A DNA stretch of 6,407 nucleotides from Gammaproteobacteria bacterium (GTDB taxonomy: Bacteria; Pseudomonadota; Gammaproteobacteria; Enterobacterales; Psychrobiaceae), in assembly GCA_013214885.1 (NCBI GenBank), contig JABSRS010000084.1, forward strand, positions 4,181-10,587. Reading direction: 5' to 3'. A program made the position numbers and the translations under genes. The notes below the pieces were generated by a model. The model saw nothing but the letters and a program-made list of their open reading frames with translations, was not told where the DNA came from and ran no database searches. Positions 1-5,282 of this stretch are shown here, one piece after another (position 1 is the stretch's first letter; each line of letters opens with the position of its first letter).

Positions 1-2
1 CG

Positions 3-185
3 CGTGCCTTGGGTTTAGATATAGGACCGATGTCTGGTTTTAAAAATGAAGCTTGCGATGAAGAATTTTTTTCAGGCACCAACATAAAAAGCAACTTTCT
101 ATGCAGCCTTGGTTACGGTGACACCACAAAACTATTTCAACGATTGCCACGATTTGACTTTGAAGATGTCTGTGAAATTATCTAA
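3..185 (+). CDS. RutE-like nitroreductase family protein, C-terminal fragment (cut by window start)
   Basis: The first complete codon is at position 3 and the frame runs 60 codons to a TAA at 183-185. The peptide begins [13 protein letters not shown] and continues through [17 protein letters not shown] and LFQRLPR. These match my memory of the C-terminal third of the RutE / malonic semialdehyde reductase branch of the FMN-dependent nitroreductase family, which has GPMSGF, a conserved NFLV-type strand with LGYGD, and an RxPRL-type end. RutE reduces malonic semialdehyde to 3-hydroxypropionate in pyrimidine degradation in Escherichia coli; many homologues are generic NAD(P)H nitroreductases. No other rut gene is visible, so the substrate is not assigned. 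The catalytic N-terminal two thirds and the start lie outside the window. The family call is firm; the RutE-specific role is inference. Confidence 0.85.
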   Translation, partial: RALGLDIGPMSGFKNEACDEEFFSGTNIKSNFLCSLGYGDTTKLFQRLPRFDFEDVCEII

Positions 186-285
186 ATTATGGGCGGGATA
201 GATTGCTCCTTCTAACATTAAAAAAGGTAATATTGACTATAATGAGTCGATTAATCCAAGCTCGCCCTATAACAACATCACTCAC

Positions 286-330
286 TGATATAGTATAAAG
301 TATATATCAAATCACTTAGTCATATACTTT
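286..330 (+). promoter_or_regulatory. Overlapping AT-rich dyads, candidate LysR-type operator
   Basis: Dyad 1 pairs TGATATA (286-292) with TATATCA (303-309), 7-bp perfect arms around a 10-base spacer. Dyad 2 pairs AAAGTATAT (297-305) with ATATACTTT (322-330), 9-bp perfect arms around a 16-base spacer. The two share the half-site at about 303-305. LysR-type regulators bind AT-rich interrupted dyads and often have a recognition and an activation site on one face of the DNA near their own promoter. The position 57-101 bases before the regulator's start codon fits that. The dyads are seen directly; operator function is inferred, and AT-rich DNA produces chance palindromes. Confidence 0.4.
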
Positions 331-374
331 CCCTCTTTGGTATGGCAAGTTATATCCAACATTAATTTGTGATC

Positions 375-378
375 AGGA
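375..378 (+). promoter_or_regulatory. Ribosome-binding site that fixes the LysR regulator start at 387
   Basis: AGGA lies 8 bases before the ATG at 387. An in-frame GTG at 369 would add six residues (MIRKLS) but would place this Shine-Dalgarno-like sequence inside the coding region, and there is no comparable site upstream of 369. The ATG at 387 is therefore preferred. Confidence 0.65.
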
Positions 379-386
379 AATTAAGT

Positions 387-1361
387 ATGAATCCCATCGT
401 TTTAGAACGCCATTTAGTATCACGTTTGAAGTTTAAATATTTACGTCTTTTGGTCACTGTTGGTGATCAACGTAATATTTTTAAAGCGGCACAAATTCAT
501 AATATGGCCCAGCCAGCTGCCACCAAAATTATTCGTGATATAGAGTCTGCTCTTGAAATTCAGCTGTTTGACCGATCTTCACGTGGAGTCACACCAACGT
601 TATATGGTGATGTATTAATTAAACACGCTAAGTTAATATTGTCCCAAGTTAAACATGCCAGTGAAGAACTTTCTTCTTTACAAGGAGGTTTATCTGGTCG
701 CGTAGCTGTTGGAAGCTTTTTAGCTGCAAGTGCCACTTTATTACCAAAGGCAATTGCAAGACTGAAAAAAGATCGTCCTCACGTTTCTATTGTCATCAAA
801 GAAGGTACGATAGATCGTTTAACGGACTCGCTTAAAATTGACGATCTAGATTTAATGGTTGGTCGTATTCCAGAGGTTCCTGAAGAAGACGGATTACGTA
901 ATGAGGTTCTTTATCGCGAACCCGTCGTGATCGTAACTCGGGCAGATCACCCACTACAAGGCAAAGACGATCTCACACTAAAGGATGTTGTAAATGCCGA
1001 ATGGATTTTACCTCCCCCTGAAACACTATTACGTCGTGAGATTGAAGATGCCTTTCACCGTGAGAACTTGAATGTTCCGGTCAACTCAATTGAATCAACG
1101 TCAATATTAACTAATCGTACCTTATTAAAAGAGTCTGACATGTTAACGGCTATGCCTCTGCAGGTTGTTAAGTCTTATGAAGAAATAGGGTTGCTTCGCC
1201 GTCTTCCATTAAAGCTAATGACCGAGCCAGGGGCCATTGGTATCACATTACGTGCCCAACGGCAGCTGCCCCCAGCAGCGTTGTATTTATTAGAAGCACT
1301 TCGTTTAGAAGCAAAGGTAATTACACAAAAGTATCAAGATTCCGAGCAAGAATTACTTTAA
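387..1361 (+). CDS. LysR-type transcriptional regulator (GbpR-like effector domain)
   Basis: This encodes a 324-residue protein, the usual length for LysR-type regulators. Residues about 17-76 form the winged helix-turn-helix: FKAAQIHNMAQPAATKIIRD, then LEIQLFDRSSRGVTPTLYG carries the classic LFxRxxxGxxxTxxG signature. A linker helix (about 77-100) leads to the periplasmic-binding-protein-like effector domain (about 104-310), which includes GRVAVGSF, a DLMVGRIP strand and the LTAMPLQVV segment. The effector domain resembles the GbpR branch, which often responds to sugars, aromatic acids or other carbon sources, but the ligand cannot be read from sequence. The start is the ATG with AGGA 8 bases upstream. 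It would act as a cytoplasmic tetramer on DNA. The dyads at 286-330 suggest autoregulation. Its target could be the upstream gene, its own promoter or something outside the window. The family call is very secure; the subfamily is tentative. Confidence 0.93.
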   Translation: MNPIVLERHLVSRLKFKYLRLLVTVGDQRNIFKAAQIHNMAQPAATKIIRDIESALEIQLFDRSSRGVTPTLYGDVLIKHAKLILSQVKHASEELSSLQGGLSGRVAVGSFLAASATLLPKAIARLKKDRPHVSIVIKEGTIDRLTDSLKIDDLDLMVGRIPEVPEEDGLRNEVLYREPVVIVTRADHPLQGKDDLTLKDVVNAEWILPPPETLLRREIEDAFHRENLNVPVNSIESTSILTNRTLLKESDMLTAMPLQVVKSYEEIGLLRRLPLKLMTEPGAIGITLRAQRQLPPAALYLLEALRLEAKVITQKYQDSEQELL

Positions 1362-1392
1362 GTTAGATATAATAAAAAGCAATGAGCAGCTC

Positions 1393-1421
1393 ACGCTATC
1401 ACTATAAGACAGTGATAGCGT
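1393..1421 (+). terminator. Strong hairpin after the LysR regulator, possible terminator or leader structure
   Basis: ACGCTATCACT (1393-1403) pairs perfectly with AGTGATAGCGT (1411-1421) around the 7-base loop ATAAGAC. It sits 31 bases after the regulator's stop. A long perfect stem is typical of a terminator, but the downstream bases are TCTATGGG rather than a U-run, so intrinsic termination would be weak. A perfect TATAAT at 1368-1373 just upstream has no good -35; if it is a promoter, the hairpin would instead lie in the 5' leader of the next gene. Confidence 0.5.
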
Positions 1422-1479
1422 TCTATGGGAAGGTAGGTTTCATCCAACCACTTTCACCTAGTATTAATATGGAGCTAAC

Positions 1480-1962
1480 ATGAAACTTATTAAAATTTTA
1501 GCCTTGGGGTTTGTCTCTTTTCAAGCCCATGCCAATCAACCAAATTTTTCAATAAACTGGCAACACGATATTAACCAAATTAAAGCCAGCCAAACAAATA
1601 AACTGGTCGAAATTCAAGCTCATCGATTAACTTACAAAAGCGAGTTATTCAATGAAGAGTTTGAACAGGAGTTCTTGTTTAACCAGCAAGGTAAGTTATC
1701 TAATGTACTATATTACAAGTCATTTAAAGTAACTGATGAAAACTGTGTAAGCCAATATAAGTATTTTAAAGATGCCGCAACTAAACAGTTTGGACAATCA
1801 GAAACAGTTGCTGAGGGAGATATAGCAAGCTGTCAATCAGCAGCCAATGCACAATACCGACTAACTAGCCTGTGGCAAACTAATAGCGAAAAAGTCAGCT
1901 TGAAGCTAAATACGTGGAAAGGAGTTCCATACATTGGATTATCGATAGAGCCATCACAATAA
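1480..1962 (+). CDS. Small secreted protein of unknown function
   Basis: This encodes 160 residues that I do not recognise. The N-terminus MKLIKILALGFVSFQAHA is a good Sec signal peptide: a lysine-rich start, a hydrophobic core and an AHA cleavage site, with predicted cleavage after residue 18. No lipobox cysteine is present, so a soluble periplasmic or secreted protein is likely. The mature part (about 142 residues) is rich in Q, N, K and aromatic residues and has no membrane segment. It has just two cysteines, C89 and C118, which could form a periplasmic disulfide. The alternating polar/aromatic pattern (residues 46-85 and 125-157) suggests beta strands. GGAG at 1471-1474 lies 5 bases before the ATG and supports the start. 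The gene follows the regulator in the same direction after a hairpin, so cotranscription is possible but not shown. Confidence 0.8.
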   Translation: MKLIKILALGFVSFQAHANQPNFSINWQHDINQIKASQTNKLVEIQAHRLTYKSELFNEEFEQEFLFNQQGKLSNVLYYKSFKVTDENCVSQYKYFKDAATKQFGQSETVAEGDIASCQSAANAQYRLTSLWQTNSEKVSLKLNTWKGVPYIGLSIEPSQ

Positions 1963-1988
1963 AAAACGGTTCACTAATATAATGAATG

Positions 1989-2005
1989 TGCCTACGATGT
2001 AGGCA
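1989..2005. terminator. Short hairpin in the convergent gap, weak terminator candidate
   Basis: TGCCTAC (1989-1995) pairs with GTAGGCA (1999-2005) around a three-base GAT loop. It lies in the 94-base gap between two genes that converge tail to tail, where a shared terminator is expected. Neither strand has a good U-run immediately after the stem (TTAAT on plus, CATTCATT on minus), so termination efficiency is doubtful. Confidence 0.3.
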
Positions 2006-2056
2006 TTAATGCTGGTAAAAATCTGTAGCAAGCTCCGTGTAACTCCCTAAAACAAC

Positions 2057-2494
2057 CTAATTTTTTAATGTTTTCTCATCAACCTGAGAGAGAAGGGTGG
2101 CCATCGATTGTGGCCCTTCAACATAGGTTGTCGTATAGCTTTGAACATACTCATTGAGTTTTATCGTATAGTTATAGCCAATAGGTAAACCTCTTTTTTT
2201 TCCTTCTACCTCCATCTCATGTTCTTTGGCTGAATTAAATGGTGCACTTAGCGATACATAGTCGTAACTATCACCAGAAATTTTGCGGTGCCACTGCATT
2301 GTTGGTAGTCCAATAACCTTATAGACCTCTTCCCATGTTTGCATATATTTAATAAATTCAACATGTTTGCCAGGGTGTATTTTCCATACGGTTAAACTCT
2401 GAACTGAACTTTGTTTTGCAACGGCATTGGAATCCTTTGCAAAACTAGCCGTTAATGAAATGGTAATAACGAAAGAGATTAGTAAATTTTTCAT
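2057..2494 (-). CDS. Exported small protein with probable dimeric alpha/beta-barrel (NIPSNAP/ABM-like) fold
   Basis: This encodes 145 residues, with AGAGGA (2502-2507) 7 bases before the ATG. The N-terminus MKNLLISFVITISLTASFA is a Sec signal peptide, with cleavage plausible after residue 19 or after the second AVA at 24-26. The mature part has a beta-alpha-beta-beta pattern: strand about 33-39 (SLTVWKI), the HPGKHVEFIKYM helix 40-58, strand 65-71 (TMQWHRK) and strand 76-83 (SYDYVSLS). The motif 'V-x-I-H-P-G-K-xx-E-F' before a helix is what I associate with ferredoxin-like dimeric alpha/beta-barrel proteins (NIPSNAP, antibiotic-biosynthesis monooxygenase and relatives). No cofactor-binding or catalytic residue can be assigned. 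It lies downstream of a TonB-dependent receptor on the same strand, 100 bases away but behind a strong terminator. I see no clear promoter of its own, so readthrough may feed it. The fold is inferred from memory; the function is unknown. Confidence 0.8.
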   Translation of the reverse strand: MKNLLISFVITISLTASFAKDSNAVAKQSSVQSLTVWKIHPGKHVEFIKYMQTWEEVYKVIGLPTMQWHRKISGDSYDYVSLSAPFNSAKEHEMEVEGKKRGLPIGYNYTIKLNEYVQSYTTTYVEGPQSMATLLSQVDEKTLKN

Positions 2495-2540
2495 TAAGCG
2501 TTCCTCTTAGCCCCAAATCGATGAGACGATTACTAGATTA

Positions 2541-2573
2541 AAATAAAAAAGTCCCGCAGTTAGACTACGAGAC
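2541..2573 (-). terminator. Rho-independent terminator of the TonB-dependent receptor gene
   Basis: Read on the minus strand, GTCTCGTAG (2573-2565) pairs with CTGCGGGAC (2559-2551) around the 5-base loop TCTAA, a 9-bp stem with two G-U pairs. It is followed directly by TTTTTTATTT (2550-2541). It begins 22 bases after the receptor stop codon. Stem, short loop and U-run make this the clearest intrinsic terminator in the window. Confidence 0.88.
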
Positions 2574-2594
2574 AAAAGAAAGATGGTGACTAAT

Positions 2595-4913
2595 TTAGAA
2601 GTTGTAGCTAACAGTTACACCAACGGTACGCGGTGACTTATAGGCGTTATATACAGTGTCATCAAATGCCGCATATAAGGTTGTAGATGCTGTATTTAGT
2701 TCATCTGTAATATTCTTCGCCCATACCTGAACCGCCCAAGTATCTTCAAAGCTGCGTAACATCCAAACCGCATCTAAGTTAGTTTGTGAATCAACTTGCG
2801 TTAAAGGATTATTATCATTGTCGAAATAGAACTCACTTGTGTATTGGTAGCTCAACCTAAAGCTAGACTCCCCTATATCTGCAATTTCCCATTCAAAAAT
2901 AGCACTTAAACTCAAGCTATTTTTTGGTGTACGACGCATGTCGTTGCCCTTGTAATTCACACCATCAACGATAAAGTCTTCAGTAAACTCGGTTTGTAGT
3001 AAACCGTAACTCCCTGTCATCTTAAAGTGTTCAGTAAATATGGCAGTGGCTTCTAGTTCAAAGCCTTTTGCTTCTCCACTACCGTTAAATACTTGCAAGT
3101 TATCAGGGGTGTTTTTACCTGTTTCAACCCAAACTTGATTTTGAATATCGGTATATTCTGTGAAGAAAATAGCACCATTCAAACGTAAGCGGTCATCAAA
3201 AAATTGTGTTTTAAAACCAAATTCATAATTCCACGCAATCTCAGGTCGAAAGGCAACAACTGCTTCTTCTTCTTTTTCCATACCCTCGCCATTGAAACCA
3301 CCTGCTTTATAGCCTTTTGCGACAGAGCCATAGAAAAATATATCATCAGTGGCCTGATAATCAATATTAAAACTAGGGGTCCATTCATCCCAAGTTTGAG
3401 ATGTTGAAAAAGCGTAACTTTCTACTCGATTACCATTCATATCTTCATGAAGGGTATCCCCATTATCAAAACGACGACCAGATGCGGTGCCGCTAAATTC
3501 TTTTTCATCTTCACTCCAACGAAGGCCTGCTGTCACCGATAGTTTTTCGTTAATCTCATACGTTGCTTGACCGAACAGTGCAACGCTGGTGGTTTTGCTA
3601 TCAGTGGTATTAGATACTCGGCCTGTGGTGGTTCCCCACTGAGTATCAAACCAGTAATCTACATCCTCGGCACGTTCAATATCTTCAATCATGTAGAAAG
3701 CACCAGCAATCCAGCTAAATGAATCATTACCTGTGCTTGACAAACGAAACTCTTGAGAAAGTTGACTAGACTCTTCAGCTTTACGCGATAACCAAGCATC
3801 ATCAGGTTGCATTGCTGCAAGTTCTTCAGGTGAGCCAACGGTGTTATTTGCTGGGTCGCCCCAAGGATCAAATACTTGTGAATGGTCTACTAGACCAGCC
3901 GCAGCATTTTCAAAAATATCGTATTCATTACTACGGTAGGCCGATATGGAAGTTAAGGTTACAGAATCAAAGTCTGTATCAACTTGGATACTAAAACTTG
4001 AGCTATCAGCCTCTTCTGTATTATCAACACTTGATGCATCGTTACGAGGGTTTTTACTTATAAATTTAGCATTACGCCCCTGGCTATATGCAATGTGCTT
4101 CATTCTAGGAGCACCTTCAGCTGTCGATGTTGCAGCTGTTACTAACACCTCAGTACTATCTGATGGAATTATTAATAATTGACCGCGAATTGATGAGCGC
4201 TCACTCCAATCTGCATCTTTACCTGTATGAGTATTTTTACCATAACCATCACGTTGTGAGCTCGTGATAGCGACTTTACCTGCAACATTTTCACTCAATC
4301 CTCCAGAGACAACGCCCTTTAATTCAAACAAACCATAATCACCAATACTTAGCTCCACGCTGCCTTCTGCGTCGCCATCTGTTGGACGTTTTGTAATGAA
4401 GTTAATAGCTCCACCAACTACATTTTTACCGTAAAGGGTTCCTTGAGGACCACGTAAAATCTCAACGCTTTCAAGGTCAAATAAATCCATTGCACTACCA
4501 GTACCTCGAGATATATAAACGCCATCAACATACATGCCTATGGCTGCACCAGCTCCAGCACTTTCAATATCACTACCAATACCGCGCATGAATAATTCAG
4601 GCTCAGCAGAAGTATATGCATTCATTTGAAAACCAGGAACTCGACTTGATATATCTTCAAGGCCAATGATACGTTCTTCTTTTAGTTGATCTGCTCCAAA
4701 AGTTGACACTGCAATAGGAGTGCTTTGCAAGCTCTCAACTTTATGACGAGCAGTAACGGTAATAGTTTCTACCGCTAGCTTCTCGCTTTTAACGGCTTCT
4801 GGTGCGTCATCTGCAGCCATTACAGGTAAAGAAGTAATACCGATAGCTAAAGCAACACTCATTGCAATAGGATTCAGTGTATTTGTAAGTTTTGAAGTTT
4901 TTACCAAGCTCAT
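2595..4913 (-). CDS. TonB-dependent outer-membrane receptor
   Basis: This encodes a full-length 772-residue receptor that imports a substrate across the outer membrane using the TonB-ExbB-ExbD proton-motive-force system. Residues 1-33 are a signal peptide ending in PVMA. A TonB box, ETITVTA, sits at 49-55. The plug domain spans about 60-178, with STPIAVS, GLEDISSRVPGF, FMRGIG, YVDGVYISR and the signature RGPQGTLYGKNVVGGAINF. The remainder is a 22-strand-type beta barrel; residues 385-410 carry the common SQEFRLSS...FSWIAGAFY block. The protein ends SYNF, with the C-terminal phenylalanine needed for BAM-dependent insertion. The start has a strong ribosome-binding site (GGAGGAG, 7 bases before the ATG). 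The ligand cannot be read from sequence: such receptors take siderophores, vitamin B12, glycans or other organic nutrients. The absence of visible siderophore or glycan genes leaves this open. A sodium/amino-acid symporter is the next gene upstream. Confidence 0.96.
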   Translation of the reverse strand: MSLVKTSKLTNTLNPIAMSVALAIGITSLPVMAADDAPEAVKSEKLAVETITVTARHKVESLQSTPIAVSTFGADQLKEERIIGLEDISSRVPGFQMNAYTSAEPELFMRGIGSDIESAGAGAAIGMYVDGVYISRGTGSAMDLFDLESVEILRGPQGTLYGKNVVGGAINFITKRPTDGDAEGSVELSIGDYGLFELKGVVSGGLSENVAGKVAITSSQRDGYGKNTHTGKDADWSERSSIRGQLLIIPSDSTEVLVTAATSTAEGAPRMKHIAYSQGRNAKFISKNPRNDASSVDNTEEADSSSFSIQVDTDFDSVTLTSISAYRSNEYDIFENAAAGLVDHSQVFDPWGDPANNTVGSPEELAAMQPDDAWLSRKAEESSQLSQEFRLSSTGNDSFSWIAGAFYMIEDIERAEDVDYWFDTQWGTTTGRVSNTTDSKTTSVALFGQATYEINEKLSVTAGLRWSEDEKEFSGTASGRRFDNGDTLHEDMNGNRVESYAFSTSQTWDEWTPSFNIDYQATDDIFFYGSVAKGYKAGGFNGEGMEKEEEAVVAFRPEIAWNYEFGFKTQFFDDRLRLNGAIFFTEYTDIQNQVWVETGKNTPDNLQVFNGSGEAKGFELEATAIFTEHFKMTGSYGLLQTEFTEDFIVDGVNYKGNDMRRTPKNSLSLSAIFEWEIADIGESSFRLSYQYTSEFYFDNDNNPLTQVDSQTNLDAVWMLRSFEDTWAVQVWAKNITDELNTASTTLYAAFDDTVYNAYKSPRTVGVTVSYNF

Positions 4914-4920
4914 CGTTGTA

Positions 4921-4939
4921 CTCCTCCCTAATGATAGGG
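4921..4939 (-). promoter_or_regulatory. Receptor ribosome-binding site with adjoining hairpin
   Basis: In the transcript the sequence AGGGAGGAG (4929-4921) ends 7 bases before the receptor ATG, an almost ideal Shine-Dalgarno. The CCCUA at 4939-4935 can pair with UAGGG at 4930-4926 around a four-base UCAU loop, so the stem covers the first part of the ribosome-binding site while GAG stays free. The sequence is seen directly; any effect on translation is inference, and a 5-bp stem is marginal. Confidence 0.5.
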
Positions 4940-4991
4940 GTTATGATTATTATTATGTTATAACTATTGTTAATAATTTAAGATGTCAATT

Positions 4992-5020
4992 TGTATACTT
5001 GTTAAACACCGTGTATTCAA
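4992..5020 (-). promoter_or_regulatory. Candidate sigma-70 promoter for the receptor
   Basis: On the minus strand TTGAAT (5020-5015) and TATACA (4997-4992) are separated by 17 bases, each matching four of six consensus positions. Transcription would start near 4985, giving a leader of roughly 70 bases. A perfect TTGACA lies just downstream (4989-4984), but the nearest good -10, TATAAC (4962-4957), is 21 bases away, too far for standard spacing. In such AT-rich DNA the assignment is tentative. Confidence 0.4.
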
Positions 5021-5060
5021 ATTACGACATTGCAACATAATATAAAAATAAATTATCCAG

Positions 5061-5068
5061 CCCCCCCC
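5061..5068. repeat. C8 homopolymer (G8 on the receptor's coding strand)
   Basis: Eight consecutive C residues stand isolated in very AT-rich DNA, about 41 bases upstream of the candidate receptor -35 element. Homopolymeric G or C runs of this size are known sites of slipped-strand length change in other bacteria. It lies in no coding region here. The tract is observed directly; instability is not shown. Confidence 0.7.
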
Positions 5069-5100
5069 ATAACAAAAGAAATATAACAAGAAAATGCTAA

Positions 5101-5130
5101 AACACTCGGGATTAACATTATCCTAGTGTT
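5101..5130 (-). terminator. Bulged hairpin with downstream T-runs, possible secondary terminator
   Basis: On the minus strand AACACTAGGAT (5130-5120) pairs with ATCCCGAGTGTT (5112-5101) around the 7-base loop AATGTTA, 11 pairs including one G-U and one bulged C. The following bases are TTAGCATTTTC, a broken T-run. It lies about 97 bases beyond the main symporter terminator in the same direction. It could be a backup terminator, or an operator dyad for the receptor promoter. Confidence 0.4.
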
Positions 5131-5226
5131 AACTCGATATTTTGTAGTGAATTTGGTAATTATGAAAAAATATTTAACTCTATTTTATATTAAGCTGTTA
5201 TATGAAATAAGTAATAGCTAGCAGCT

Positions 5227-5251
5227 AAAAATGGCAACCATTTGATTGCCA
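5227..5251 (-). terminator. Rho-independent terminator of the symporter gene
   Basis: On the minus strand TGGCAATC (5251-5244) pairs with GGTTGCCA (5239-5232) around the loop AAAT, an 8-bp stem with one G-U pair. It is followed by TTTTT (5231-5227, with the stem's final A adjacent). It lies 31 bases after the symporter stop codon. This argues that the symporter and the receptor are separate transcription units. Confidence 0.75.
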
Positions 5252-5282
5252 GATAAAATAAGTAGGTTCTCGATAGTATTTA

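Larger units (their letters stand above)
186..386. other. Intergenic spacer between nitroreductase and LysR-type regulator
   Basis: These 201 bases hold no convincing ORF and no clear intrinsic terminator after the nitroreductase stop. A perfect TATAAT occurs at 238-243 but lacks a good -35 at normal spacing. The right half (286-330) is very AT-rich and contains two overlapping dyads, described separately. The only other feature is a GGGCG (191-195) / CGCCC (263-267) pair, too far apart to read as a terminator. Confidence 0.6.
4914..5282. other. 369-base AT-rich spacer upstream of the receptor
   Basis: No coding ORF is supported here. Read toward the receptor it holds, in order, the symporter terminator (5227-5251), an AT-rich stretch (5131-5226) in which I see nothing definite, a bulged hairpin (5101-5130), a C8 tract on plus / G8 on minus (5061-5068), a candidate promoter (4992-5020), an 8-base palindrome GTTATAAC (4957-4964) and the ribosome-binding-site hairpin. 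This is long for such a compact region and implies that the receptor has its own regulated promoter. Confidence 0.7.

Noticed and set aside
238..243. Perfect TATAAT as the promoter of the LysR regulator
   Set aside because: No -35 at 15-19 bases and no extended -10; TATAAT is expected by chance in DNA this AT-rich.
369..386. GTG start at 369 for the LysR-type regulator, adding six residues
   Set aside because: No ribosome-binding site precedes 369, while AGGA sits 8 bases before the ATG at 387; homologues usually begin close to the helix-turn-helix.
3179..4182. Several short open frames of 60-78 codons on both strands inside the receptor gene
   Set aside because: They overlap a full-length, well-supported receptor, have low-complexity or family-free peptides and lack convincing start signals; they are shadows of the real frame.
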